Shown here: positions 20,281-30,683 of the stretch, piece by piece
Layout of the letters: each line of letters starts with the position of its first letter
Position numbering within the stretch: the first letter of the stretch is position 1
DNA from: Plasmodium coatneyi
Lineage: Eukaryota; Apicomplexa; Aconoidasida; Haemosporida; Plasmodiidae
Direction: 5' to 3'
NCBI RefSeq assembly: GCF_001680005.1
Contig: NC_033560.1
Span: forward strand, 251,501-315,500
Length of the DNA: 64,000 nt
Translations under genes and position numbers: made by a program
The notes under the pieces: generated by a model
Told to the model about the DNA's origin: nothing
Database searches by the model: none
The model's input: only the letters and a program-made list of their open reading frames with translations

Positions 20281-21830
20281 ATGGAAAACATAAAGGAAGC
20301 GGAAATATCCCTAAGGGGTGTTCTGGAAGGAGGACACAGCGACTGGGTGACGTCAGTGTCAACCCCCACTGACGCAAAGTTAAAAACCATTGTGAGCGCA
20401 TCCAGAGGTAATGCCTAGTGAGCGTATGCAAAAAAGGGAGGAGCGTCTTACATTCGCGCACACAATTTTTGACCTGTACCCACGCTGTGCAACTATTCTG
20501 CGTATCCATCATGGGAAGGAGCGTTTAATACCGTGTTTACCCATGTACTCTCAACTCAGCCGTGAGGGGTCATACCATCACGGTGCCACTTTTGTGGACT
20601 CACTCATTCAGTTGATCACCGCTCAAACGGAGCAGCCAATTTGTGACCAGCCCCCTGCCCCGCTTCCCCTCGCAAAGTTTTTGTAAACTTTTTTTCTCTC
20701 CATGATGACAAGCTTTATCCCAGCTCACTCTGATATAAATAAAATATGAAGAGTTGTACAGCTCAAAAGTCTGATAAGTAGAAAATGTAGTTAAGAAAAC
20801 GTAGCACATGCGAGAAGGGGTAGTTTATCCAAGGGGAGTGATTGTAAATTTGGCATTGTTCATTCCTCTTTCACGTCTGAGTGTTGGGTGCGGTTGCCTT
20901 CGTTGCCGCCTTACCTGCCTGTTTGCCTATCCATTGTTTAATGGCCTACTCACTTCACACCGTTCCTCCTTACATATGCGCCCCACAGACAAGAAGCTAA
21001 TCGTGTGGAACATCAACCCCGATGACGACTCAGGAGAAATAGGAACCGCAAAGAAATCCCTGACGGGGCATTCGCAAGCTATAAACGATGTGTCCATTTC
21101 GTCGGACGGGTTGTTTGCGCTGTCCGGATCATGGGACCACTCAGTTCGATTATGGGATTTGTCCTGTGGAGAAACGATTAGGTCATTCATTGGACACACT
21201 TCTGATGTTTTTAGTGTCTCCTTCAGTCCTGATAACAGGCAAATCGTTTCCGCCAGCAGAGATAAAACAATTAAACTATGGAACACCTTAGCTCAGTGTA
21301 AGTACACCATAACAGAACAGCAACATACGGACTGGATTACTTGCGTGAGATTTTCTCCTTCACCAAAGCAAGCCATTATTGTTTCTTGTGGATGGGATAA
21401 ATTAGTTAAAGTATGGAATTTAAAAAATTGTGATTTGAATAAAAACTTGGAAGCACACACAGGTGTGTTGAACACAGTCACCATTTCACCAGATGGCTCA
21501 TTATGTGCATCCGGAGGAAAGGACGGAGTAGCCAAATTGTGGGATGTCAACGAAGGAAAGCATTTGTACTCACTAGAAACTGGTTGTACAATAAATTCAC
21601 TTTGCTTCTCTCCATGTGACTACTGGCTCTGTGCAGCAACGGACAGATTTATAAGAATATGGAACTTGGAAAGTAAGCTTATCATTTCGGAAATATACCC
21701 AGTGAAACAATCCAAAGTTGGATTACCCTGGTGTACTTCCATCACCTGGTCGGCAAATGGCCAATTCTTATTTTGTGGTTCCACGGATGGAAATATTTAT
21801 GTATATGAAGTGAAGAAACAATCCATTTAG
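20281..21830 (+). CDS. RACK1: RACK1, receptor for activated C kinase 1 (WD-repeat ribosomal protein)
   Basis: RACK1 is a seven-bladed WD40 propeller bound to the head of the 40S subunit, linking translation to signalling. Coding exon 1 is 20281-20407, beginning MENIKEAEISLRGVLEGGHSD; the intron is 20408-20988 (GT...ACAG); exon 2 is 20989-21830. Splicing joins SAS-R to DKKLIVW, restoring the conserved first-blade SRDK-LIVW motif, and gives 322 residues, the normal family length. WD-type blade ends are visible as SWDHSVRLWD, SRDKTIKLWN, GWDKLVKVWN, GKDGVAKLWD, TDRFIRIWN and STDGNIYVYE, with GH dipeptides upstream. The intron carries a C/D-box snoRNA, annotated separately. The identification is firm; upstream non-coding exons are possible but not assigned. 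Confidence 0.97.
20692..20785 (+). ncRNA. Candidate C/D-box snoRNA in the RACK1 intron (snR71-like guide)
   Basis: The RACK1 intron contains, in order: box C ATGATGA (20702-20708), box D' CTGA (20730-20733), a C'-like ATGAAGA (20746-20752) and box D CTGA (20771-20774). The flanks TTTTCT (20692-20697) and AGAAAA (20780-20785) can pair as a terminal stem. The D' guide CCCAGCTCAC (20719-20728) is complementary over ten bases to the conserved large-subunit rRNA segment GUGAGCUGGG. The fifth base upstream of D' faces the A of that segment, which is the adenosine methylated in yeast 25S (Am2946, guided by snR71). No target was recognised for the guide next to box D. Box order, spacing and the guide register are seen directly; the rRNA segment and the yeast site are from memory. 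Confidence 0.82.
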
Positions 21831-21922
21831 GGGGATAAAAAAAAAAATGTAAAAAAAAAATCTGAACTGTTCATATTTTTTTTTTTTTTTTTTTTTTCTC
21901 ATTTTTCCTGCCCCATCTTTAA

Positions 21923-21948
21923 TGCATATATATATGTGTATATATGCA
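21923..21948 (+). other. Inverted repeat in the RACK1 3' region
   Basis: TGCATATATA (21923-21932) and TATATATGCA (21939-21948) form a perfect 10-base inverted repeat around the spacer TATGTG, about 95 bases after the RACK1 stop. It could fold as an RNA hairpin in the 3' UTR, but AT-rich dinucleotide runs form such repeats easily, so function is uncertain. Confidence 0.6.
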
Positions 21949-22802
21949 CAGCGTATTCTTACGTATTTCCCATTCCTACTTTTCCCAAACGAACAATTAA
22001 TAATCTTATAAAACTTACATTTTTAGAAAATTAGAGATATGAAATCTTTCTGTGTGGACGGCTGTTGTGCCTCAACAAATGAGCAGTCGCTCAGAGAAGG
22101 GGGCACCCCCTATCCTTTCCACAACGTCCTTGTCAGGTTCAAGCTGACACAACGGTTGTGTGCGCGTATGTTCTATTTGAATATTTTCCCCTTATGCAAG
22201 TGCGTCCTTTTTATCAGGCGCCTGATCGGTTCAGTGGGAGGAAACCTTAACAGCCTACAACAGTTTCACCTTCCAACGTTTGTGCAAATAGCACACACCC
22301 CAGGGGAGTGTCAAAGGGGGGAAATAACTCCTTAGAGAGAACTCCTCTGCGCCTATTGATGCGCTGGTGAAGGAACCCCATTTTGGTTTACTTTACCATG
22401 TCACATAATGCCAACTACAACGGTGAGGAACAAAATGCACTCCTCATATTTTAATGCTGTCGATTGGGATGATTATTTATGCCGCTCTGTGTCCAAGTCT
22501 CGGCGGGCAATTCAGCCAGCTAGACGACCTCGATCGCTTCGGTCACTTCAAACCACTTGGATCACCTCGACAAATGTACTGCCCCCTTTTGCAAAAACGT
22601 GAGTATGTGCAAAACGCGCGCTAATGAGCGGCATACCATTTACACTTTTAAATTTAAAAAAAAAAAAAAAAAAAGCAGCGGCCGCAAAGCGATGCTTCAT
22701 TTTAAAAGGGGCAAAGAACTTTTCGCAAAAAAAAAAAAAGAGGCCACTGTGTGGACGTTCATTTGCACCTCCCCATCATTGCACTGCGCTACTTGCAAAG
22801 GG

Positions 22803-22847
<45 letters not shown>
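22803..22847. repeat. Poly(A) tract, 45 bases, longest in the window
   Basis: Uninterrupted run of 45 A, about 340 bases before the R-SNARE start codon. Confidence 0.95.
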
Positions 22848-22850
<3 letters not shown>

Positions 22851-23183
22851 TCGCAGGGAGAGCACCTCCTTACAACATTTTTACGTTTACCAAATTTGTG
22901 TAGCATCGTAAGTGGTGAAGAAGAGAGTGCATTTTTTTTTTATCTTCTTCCCTCCAAATAGACCATTCGGATAGGAAATCGTAGGAAAGTCGCAAAAACT
23001 GGGACGCTTTCCTTTACCCCCCAAAAAAAAAACTGCATCCTCCTGCGAAGAGGCGACAAATCCACCCTCCATTACTGAGACAACCCATGTGGCCAAGGCG
23101 TACACGAAAACGCACCACTCTGTAGAAAGGAAACATGTCACGCGTCCCCCCCATTTGTTTGCCCGAAGAGATCAGCGGCGAAA

Positions 23184-24182
23184 ATGTATATGCTATCGGA
23201 TGAGGAGGTAGCCTACTCTAACAGTCTGTACAGTGGGGAAACCGGGACGGAGGCGAACGGTACTAGTGAGGAGCAGTCCCATGGATACGAACGGAGCCAA
23301 CTCGACAGCTTCGACAGGACAGGTCATACACGTGGGAAGGCCTACACGTATAACAGATGGCGAAAACGCGCACATCAAAGTGTGAGCCAAAGTGAAGACC
23401 AAAGTGAAGGCCAAAGTGAATACCAACAGGAAGAGGACTACAGTGAGTATGGGCGTGAAAACCAGAATATGTACCAGCTTGAGTGTGAAAGTCCGCCCCA
23501 AGGGGAAGGCGAACTATTCAAGTACGTCTGCATAGCATCGATAGAGGACGCGGAAATTTTATTCAAGTGCAGCTTCCTTCCCCACGATTTGGACGCCGCC
23601 GCGAATTACACCATAAAAAAAATATTGGGCGCTTCGAAAAGGAAATTAAATCACTGTAATAAAAAAATGCTCAACTGGGACAACAAAATTATCTACTTCA
23701 CAATTTGCGCGGAAAAAAAAATGGCCTTCTTCCTAATCGGACTGCATATGAAAGCTTATTTCAAAAATTACGCATTCGAGTTTTTAAAGAAACTGGAAAT
23801 ATATACCAAGTCCGATTTATTTTCTGGCCAAAATTACAAAGCCAAAAATATTAACCCCTCCAAAATGCACACCACGGAAGCATTCTTACAACGCACAATT
23901 AAAGGCATAAATAAATGTTGCCGTGATGAAAAAATTATAGCAGTAAAACAAAAGCTACACAAAATAAATTCCGTCATGAATAATCACATCGATAATTTAT
24001 ACCAGTCCAGGGGAAATATAAAAGCGCTCAAATATAAGACGCAAGATATGTCCAAAAATACGTTGCACTTTGTTCAAAATAGTAAAAAATTGAAAAGAAT
24101 TATGTTCGTGAAGTATTGGAAGACGTATGCCCTCCTGGCTTGTTTCGCCATCATAGGGTTTAAGGTCTACCGATCCATATGA
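23184..24182 (+). CDS. Longin-domain R-SNARE (VAMP7/Sec22-like vesicle membrane protein)
   Basis: R-SNAREs sit on vesicles and zip with Q-SNAREs to drive membrane fusion. The 332-residue protein has a polar N-terminal extension (about 1-110) with a short QSEx repeat. A longin-like region follows (about 111-215, KYVCIASIEDAEILFKCSF ... KNYAFEFLKKLE), then a SNARE motif (about 248-308) with the central ionic-layer arginine visible at residue 276 in NLYQSRGNIKAL. A C-terminal tail anchor occupies about 313-330 (YALLACFAIIGFKVY). Domain order is that of VAMP7, YKT6 and SEC22; the membrane anchor excludes YKT6. The N-terminal extension before the longin domain is unusual for the family. Which Plasmodium VAMP this is cannot be settled by eye. 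Confidence 0.85.
   Translation: MYMLSDEEVAYSNSLYSGETGTEANGTSEEQSHGYERSQLDSFDRTGHTRGKAYTYNRWRKRAHQSVSQSEDQSEGQSEYQQEEDYSEYGRENQNMYQLECESPPQGEGELFKYVCIASIEDAEILFKCSFLPHDLDAAANYTIKKILGASKRKLNHCNKKMLNWDNKIIYFTICAEKKMAFFLIGLHMKAYFKNYAFEFLKKLEIYTKSDLFSGQNYKAKNINPSKMHTTEAFLQRTIKGINKCCRDEKIIAVKQKLHKINSVMNNHIDNLYQSRGNIKALKYKTQDMSKNTLHFVQNSKKLKRIMFVKYWKTYALLACFAIIGFKVYRSI
23376..23423 (+). repeat. 12-bp coding tandem repeat, four copies
   Basis: Four 12-base units of the form CAAAGTGAAGNC, the first slightly diverged, encode consecutive QS(V/E)x tetrapeptides in the N-terminal extension of the R-SNARE. Confidence 0.9.
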
Positions 24183-24776
24183 TGGAATTAGTTCTTTGCA
24201 CTTTGTTTTGGAGGTGCAATCGGCTGACCAATGCATATTTATTACGTTCAGTTTTCTTCGACGTTGCACCGAGGGGGGGAAATTGGCCTCCCCCCAATCA
24301 TTGTTTGTAGATTTCATTTTGTCTAGCAATACTAGCACGCCTGGTGCCAACGCGGTGCTAAGTTGCTTCTGATTTGTTAACTCCCTTTTCAACAAATGTT
24401 CATTTCGCTTTTTTTGAAAACTCTCCCTTTTTAATCGAATGGCACATACATTGACGGGGTCCTCGCGGCAGGTCGAATGGAAACAAAAGCTGCGAGGAGG
24501 GGAACTTCTTTTTTTTTTTTTTTTTTCCATTTTCCGCTCGTCCTAGTTTGCTCCTCCCGCACGCGCCTGCAAAACAGGGACGTTTCGAAGGATGCCGATT
24601 GGTCTTCCCCGTTCTTCTTTCGATCAACCAGAGCTGGAGGGGTAGTATTTTCAGTGACCCCACGAAGATGATGTTGCTTTTTTCTACACCCGTTTCGGTG
24701 TAAACACAGTAGATGATCCAACGTGTGTAGAGAGCTTGCTCATCCCATCCGTTTAGGCGATGTATTGCCCCCTGGG
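24183..24776. other. Convergent intergenic interval (R-SNARE / UFD2)
   Basis: These 594 bases hold the two 3' UTRs. There is an 18-base T run at 24509-24526. Short frames on both strands are not convincing as genes. Confidence 0.6.
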
Positions 24777-27700
24777 TCATTCCTGCTCGTCCTTCTGTGT
24801 ACCCCCCTCGTTCACTGATTCAACCTGCTGGTCGTCTTCATTTCCTAGAAACCCCTCCTTCTCGATGGATTCACTTTGGGCATCCAACTCAAGCAGCTTC
24901 ATTTTCTTCTTCTTCTTCTCCTGCTTCAGTTGGTTAATAAATTTGTGAATTTCCTCCTTCAGTTCTGGCATGGGTACGAGCTGTTCCTTGCTGAGGGGTG
25001 CTCGGTTAAAGGGATCATTGGGTTCACTCATCAGGTGCCTCTCAATATTCTTCCGATCAATGACAATGCCAGATGTGGGTAGCAAAACGGGATCTAACAT
25101 AATGTCTTGTAAAATCGGATCCAAATATTTATCCGGTATATCATCTACGTCGTCAAACAATTCTACTTCATCCTTCATGTCGATTATTTGTTGACAGAAA
25201 TTTTTAAATTTATTCAAGTCCTCTTTACGTAGTAGTCCTTCCCTCTTGCATATGTAGTAAGCCTTGTTGAATACCTCTGGCTTGTAGTACCTTCCTTCGT
25301 TAGCGATTTCTCTGGTAAGTAGCTCCTCATTCTTTTTATCCGAGTTTAGTAAAAAGAGGTACGATTCCACTATACTGGTGAGCCACAATTGGGGCCTAAA
25401 ATTATACTGTTCCATGTTCTTCACCTTTATGTTTAAACACTTTGGTCCGACCAGATAATCGAAGTAACAATTCAGACAGGTAACTATTTGCGAAAGAATC
25501 GTATTCGACGTGACAATACTGTTTGGATAATTCTTACAAAGAAGATTTAAAAAAATGCAAGACTTGTAACAGTAGGTAATAATCATCTTAGTCCTGGCTG
25601 CTAAATTTCTCATGCTTTCATTCGTTATGTCCGTTCCGACGTTGCCTCCCCCTCCGTCCTCATTATCACTGTTGTCACTGTTGTACGAATCGTTCATGTT
25701 AGCTGCACTGTCTTCCAAATCGCTTCCTCCGTAGGGGTTCAAAGCACTACTAGCACTAGCATTCGACACCCTACTGTTGCGTGTTGCGTTGGCGTAGGTA
25801 TTTGAACTTCCTCCGGTGCCCGTATTGGTTGTCCCCCCCACAGTGGAGGTGTCCCCCCGCTCCTGGTCGTCCCTCTTCTTATCCTCCCGACGCTTAATCT
25901 CAGACAAGTAAGAGACCACCTCCTCCACCAAAAAGTTTACATCGTTCAATAGCAAATGAATCAAGTGCACGAACAAATTATTGTTCTTGATAACCAGCTG
26001 TGTAAACTGATCCACATAAATCTGGTTCAGAAATAGGCTGTTAAAATTTTCCACGATGCGAACCCTAGTTTGCATCCTTTCCGTATACTCCCCCTTTTGA
26101 GACGCAATAAAAACATACGTCAATGATTTTATTATATACTTCCTCGTCAAATCAGATTCTTCTATAATTTTTTTCATGTTGTCACTTCTGTACAGGTAGG
26201 TGAACGTCTTCGGAGCGGCTTCGCACCTGAGGTGGATGCTCTTTATGTGGTTCTCGCTCAGCATGGTGAAAATGCAAAAGGCTAGAAACAAGTCCACGTT
26301 TAGGTAACTCAGGAAATTTTCATTCCCTGGACTTTTAAATGTGTCCAATTCGTACAACAAGTAGATTATGTCAAATATATCATTTAGGAAAAAAGTCGGG
26401 ATGATGGAAAACTGGGGCGATGCAAAAAGGTGGTCATCCCCATCATGGGGATTCCTCCCTAAGTTATCACTTCCTGATTGTCCCTGTGCTCCATCCGTCC
26501 ACCCATCTCCCTGTGGTAATTCCGCACGTCTGTCCTCCTCATCTCGCTTTTCGGCACCTTCCTGTGGTTCCTCCACTTGGCCCTCTGGCACATTCGCGCC
26601 AAGGGAGAGACTACCAAAAGTCTTACCCCTCCTAAAGTAATTCCTCTCATTGGGAGGAGGACACGACTTCAGCACCAGGTGGGTGAAGTTCCCATTATGC
26701 TCACTCAAACTGTTCATCATATCCATGCAGGCATTCCCTTCCATGTCGTACAAATATGCCACGTGCAAAAAGTACGCTATGCTCAGATGCAAGAACTTAA
26801 ATAACAGCTGAATAAAACGAGAGCTGTACAAAAAAATCTTCCACGTATGTATATTCATATAGTAAAAATTCTTATCCTTTGCATTTGGAACTTCCTGCAC
26901 AATCCTGATAAACTCATCAATGGCTGGTTTGAAGAAGACACTGAGAGACTTAAAGGTGATCCAAAAGATGGATGTTATAAATTTAGGTTCCTTTCTAAAA
27001 CATTCTGCATTTTTTACTTTTTCCTTTATCTTCTCTACGTTGGATTTTTCCTCAAAGGAAGATTGGTTGGTTATATTTTTTAACAGAAATTTAGAGAAAG
27101 GATCATCCCTCAGGAAGAAGAACAAGTCAAAGTCGCTGATCTTGTTCATCGTGATGGGTTCACACAGACAGAGGAGAACCCAAAACATGTTCAGGCAAAA
27201 GCCGTAGGAATTCTCTCCTAACAATTTTAAAAACAACCCGTATGATGCGTCTAACGATTGGGGGTATGTCGAATAGTGGTACATAATTTTCGTCTTCTTC
27301 TCATTCGAAATGATAATGCAAGCTAGCCATAGGAGGACTCGCTTCTTGCTTTCGGCACTTCCCTTAAGTAAATTTTTTATAATTTCCACGCAGTTCTCCA
27401 GAATCCAGTCCGTGTCCCTCCTCAGCATGACATACGTATTTTTCAAAGCACCCAAGGTCATCTTATTCAGTGAATTTGTTGCACTGTTGTAGAAATATTT
27501 ATACATAGCAATTTCCTCCTTGTTCGTCACATTTGGCATGGTTATAACGGTGGGGGATAATAATCTCCCCAGGAGGCTATTCAGTTGGAGGTTATACCCG
27601 CACGAGTTTATTTCCTTATCCTTGCTACATGGTTTTTCTGGGGCGAACCCTCCATGGGTTGTAGAAATTGCAGCCTCCCCTGTAGCGCCCTCCACCCCGG

Positions 27701-28421
27701 ACAAAGCACAGTCCCTTATCTTGTCCCTCAAATTGAGATGCAAAAAGATCGACTTACTATAAATTATATGTTCCGCAATTTGCTTAAAGCTGGAGAGAAA
27801 CTTTAACAACACAGCCACATCATTTTTCGGATAGACCAAATTTCTTCCATTCAAATTTTCGAAAATGAGATCCACAATGGGGGTAAAAAATTTATTCAGT
27901 TGTTTATCCTCCTCTTTTTCTTCATTCTTATCATTCTGCTCAATGGCAAGCAGAAGCTTTTTTAAGAAACGAGAGGTGCATGAATCCTTCAGGAATTCAT
28001 AAAAGGTGTTAACCCGTTCTTTTACTGGGATGTTTACCTCTGGGTACACCTCTAGATTTTCCAAATAAATTATTACACTATTGATTAGCTGATTGTTTAT
28101 CTCATTCGTTACATCTTCTAGCTGTTTACTCTCCAGCTGTAGATGTTTGAAGAGTGTTTTATCTGACAACCTAGATGAACAGGAACACAAATAAGTTAGG
28201 CAGTTCTTCTTCTGCTTATGCAGGTACGCTATTTTGTGTAGCAGGATAAAATATAAGTTTTCTATCTGTAAAAAAAATGGTGGCTTCTTCTCTTTTTCCG
28301 TTTCGATCAATTCCTTTTCGTACGACTCTAGGTGCACCTTGGTGGTGCTCGCCTCCTCCTTCCTCAGACATATTTGAAGGGCGCTCTGCAAAATCGCATC
28401 CTCTTTTACTTTGTCTAGCAT
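24777..28421 (-). CDS. UFD2: Ubiquitin conjugation factor E4 (UFD2/UBE4 type, U-box)
   Basis: UFD2 is an E3/E4 ligase that extends ubiquitin chains on substrates, working with CDC48 in protein degradation. The 1214-residue frame starts at ATG 28421. The C-terminal U-box begins near residue 1094 and shows the family signature: DIPDKYLDPILQDIMLDPVL, then LPTSGIVIDRKNIERHL, NDPFNRAPLS, and LKEEIHKFINQL. The preceding 800 residues are helical and match the layout of the UFD2 core (for example FLSYLNVDLFLAFCIFTML and RPQLWLTSIVESYLFLLNSD). Two low-complexity insertions interrupt it, near residues 595-670 (Gly/Glu/Asp) and 855-935 (Thr/Gly/Asn/Ser/Asp). The length is near that of human UBE4A/B. A short charged tail follows the U-box. 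It is divergently transcribed from the cis-prenyltransferase gene. Confidence 0.94.
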   Translation of the reverse strand: MLDKVKEDAILQSALQICLRKEEASTTKVHLESYEKELIETEKEKKPPFFLQIENLYFILLHKIAYLHKQKKNCLTYLCSCSSRLSDKTLFKHLQLESKQLEDVTNEINNQLINSVIIYLENLEVYPEVNIPVKERVNTFYEFLKDSCTSRFLKKLLLAIEQNDKNEEKEEDKQLNKFFTPIVDLIFENLNGRNLVYPKNDVAVLLKFLSSFKQIAEHIIYSKSIFLHLNLRDKIRDCALSGVEGATGEAAISTTHGGFAPEKPCSKDKEINSCGYNLQLNSLLGRLLSPTVITMPNVTNKEEIAMYKYFYNSATNSLNKMTLGALKNTYVMLRRDTDWILENCVEIIKNLLKGSAESKKRVLLWLACIIISNEKKTKIMYHYSTYPQSLDASYGLFLKLLGENSYGFCLNMFWVLLCLCEPITMNKISDFDLFFFLRDDPFSKFLLKNITNQSSFEEKSNVEKIKEKVKNAECFRKEPKFITSIFWITFKSLSVFFKPAIDEFIRIVQEVPNAKDKNFYYMNIHTWKIFLYSSRFIQLLFKFLHLSIAYFLHVAYLYDMEGNACMDMMNSLSEHNGNFTHLVLKSCPPPNERNYFRRGKTFGSLSLGANVPEGQVEEPQEGAEKRDEEDRRAELPQGDGWTDGAQGQSGSDNLGRNPHDGDDHLFASPQFSIIPTFFLNDIFDIIYLLYELDTFKSPGNENFLSYLNVDLFLAFCIFTMLSENHIKSIHLRCEAAPKTFTYLYRSDNMKKIIEESDLTRKYIIKSLTYVFIASQKGEYTERMQTRVRIVENFNSLFLNQIYVDQFTQLVIKNNNLFVHLIHLLLNDVNFLVEEVVSYLSEIKRREDKKRDDQERGDTSTVGGTTNTGTGGSSNTYANATRNSRVSNASASSALNPYGGSDLEDSAANMNDSYNSDNSDNEDGGGGNVGTDITNESMRNLAARTKMIITYCYKSCIFLNLLCKNYPNSIVTSNTILSQIVTCLNCYFDYLVGPKCLNIKVKNMEQYNFRPQLWLTSIVESYLFLLNSDKKNEELLTREIANEGRYYKPEVFNKAYYICKREGLLRKEDLNKFKNFCQQIIDMKDEVELFDDVDDIPDKYLDPILQDIMLDPVLLPTSGIVIDRKNIERHLMSEPNDPFNRAPLSKEQLVPMPELKEEIHKFINQLKQEKKKKKMKLLELDAQSESIEKEGFLGNEDDQQVESVNEGGTQKDEQE

Positions 28422-30683
28422 TATCTCTTTTCCTTTACGATGATGACAGATCAGTCTGTGTATGTGGGGACAGTGCGGCAGTCCTTCCCCCTTGCGTCCT
28501 ACGTTTTTTCCCCTTTGGTGGGTACTCCGTTCGGCTCCCTCAAAGCTGGACGATCTGTGTGCACGAAACCGGGGGAAAAAAAGGTCCTAATACCGGGGAT
28601 GTTAACCCTCCTTCGGCCAACACTTTTCCTTCTGTTATGTGTTCCCACCCTACACAGGTTTCTTCTCCCCTGTGTCGAAACAAGCTCCGCACTGTGTATC
28701 TCCTCTGCGATGATCAAATATATGCTCCTTCCAGCGTTTCCCCCCAAATTAAAATCGGTGTGCATCTATTCGTCAGTGCGGTGATGAGGCCTACGGAGGG
28801 ATGCTGAAATGATATGTTACTTTACTGTTGCCCTCTTCGGAAAAGGTTGGGTTATTTTTTGTTACCCCTCCTAGCTGCTTCACGTTTTTGCATTCTTCCG
28901 AACTCGTTGGCACATTTTTTTTTTTTTTTTTTTTCCTTTCCTTAAATCGCCAGTTTGGCACTTTATTATTTTATTTATTTTTTTTTTTTTTCAGCGCCTC
29001 CGTCCGACTTCAATTTCGCGTCCGTTCGTCCATTTTTTTTTATTTTGGTGACGTACATGGCGGCGTATTTTTTTTTTACCCATTTGGGCGGCTCTGTTTT
29101 TGGTGCGCCTGTTTTGTGCCCTATTTTTATCGGCCCCATATTTCCGCCCGTGTTTAAATCAGCCCCAATTTTAAACGCACCTGGGGGATTATGCTTTTTT
29201 CTTTTTTTTTTTTTCCCCCCCTGGCGATTTGTTCCCTCGTTGCGTAATCACCACTTGGAGATCCGCTTAAACGGCGCAAGTGCATACAAAGGAACCTAAC
29301 GTAAAGAAATATACCATCAAAGGAAAATAATTTTTGCGAGATCCTACACGCAGAGAAATTTTTACAAAACGAAACAGATGGTGGGTGGGTGTGCACAGGG
29401 ATTGTATGAAAAGTTGCTTTTTTTTTCTTTTCTCGTACTTTCTATGCACCGTTAACACTTTTTTTTTTTTTTAAAAGGAGGTTGTCAATTTTTGTCCTTT
29501 TTAGGGGTCACACTGATTAGGCAGCCACACATGTAGAGGTGAAGAGGGACACCTAGATTGCTGTTCACCGGGATGACGAACCTATATGCAGGGGCACACA
29601 CAGGTATGTACGACTATGTAGCTGCCCCTAAGTGGACATTGCCTTAACCATGAATGGGGGAAAAGAAAAATAAAGTTGCCGTCTTGTTGGTAGACCTATT
29701 TGTGTCTTCCTAGTAAGGACATGCTCGTTTATATGTGTTCTTTTTTTTCTCCGTCTAAATTTGTTACGTAGATGGTATTCCTTTTTGGCCCCCCTTTATC
29801 TCCCCCTTTTGCAAAAAGGATCATTAGAAGGGGCACCTCTCCCATGGAAAACCTGCCACACCCCGTTATATGAACAAGCTGTGAGAGTGGGAAAGGACCC
29901 GACACATCGACTCTCCGGTGATCACTTCTTCACCTACTGTGTACCTTGCTGCGTCTACTTTTCCCATTTGTCTACACATGTAGACTTCAATTTCGCTCGA
30001 GAGAGGCAAAACTTACTTCACCTGCGCTATGCGAATTAGCCACATTTGGGGATGCACTTCCCTACGATGCGTCCCACTCTTTGTCACACCACTAAACCTA
30101 TAATAACACCCATTTGGTAACCTAACAAATAGAGTGAAAGAGAAAGCGGAGTTATAATTTTCCTTCCTGGCCGCTCACTCCTACAACTGGTACATTCAAA
30201 AAGTTTTTTTTTTTCTTCTTCTAATGACTACCCCAGTATGTTACACCCAGAATGATAGAGGCGTAACTGTCATTCTCCCTACAGCACATAATTTAAAAAG
30301 CTTCTGCGTATGTGTGTGTGGGGAGTTAGTGCTTCTTATTAGTTCCTCATGGGAAGCGGCCCATAATGTGCATATGCGCGGTGTTCAATGTTTCTTTCGT
30401 CACCCGTGCAGAGAAACTGGACGCATTCACTAGCCTTTTTTTTTTTTTTTTTTTTTTTTTTACGCCTTGCCTATCAGGAAAATGCATCCCTGTTTGCTTA
30501 TCCAACAGATCGTTTTTTTTTTTTTTTTTTTTCCATCTTGAGCATTACCTAATGGGAGCTAGGCATATGTTCCCCCTGTAAGAGAAGTTAACATTAGAAT
30601 AATTTTGATACACTCATGGGAGTTTCTTTTTTTTTTTTCTAGTGAGTGATGCACTAGGAGGGATTGACCTGGCCTGTTAGAAG
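28422..30683. other. Divergent promoter interval (UFD2 / cis-prenyltransferase)
   Basis: These 2.26 kb hold the 5' regions of two divergent genes. They carry T runs of 20-26 bases at 28915-28934, 30436-30461 and 30513-30532, and no supported coding frame. Confidence 0.6.
30436..30461. repeat. Poly(T) tract, 26 bases
   Basis: Uninterrupted T run upstream of the cis-prenyltransferase gene; a second one of 20 bases is at 30513-30532. Confidence 0.95.

Larger units (their letters stand above)
21831..23183. other. Intergenic interval RACK1 / R-SNARE
   Basis: This interval holds the 3' UTR of RACK1 and the promoter of the R-SNARE gene, both on the plus strand. It contains a 22-base T run (21876-21897), an AT-rich hairpin (21923-21948) and the 45-base A run (22803-22847). 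No coding frame is supported. Confidence 0.6.

Noticed and set aside
20560..20583. Hairpin CCGTGA / TCACGG in the RACK1 intron as an H/ACA snoRNA
   Set aside because: The stem is short, there is no second hairpin, and no clear H or ACA box at the expected position.
28780..28850. snoRNA-like GGTGATGA followed by CTGA upstream of UFD2
   Set aside because: Only a C and a D'-like box are present. No second D box within normal length, no terminal stem and no recognisable guide.
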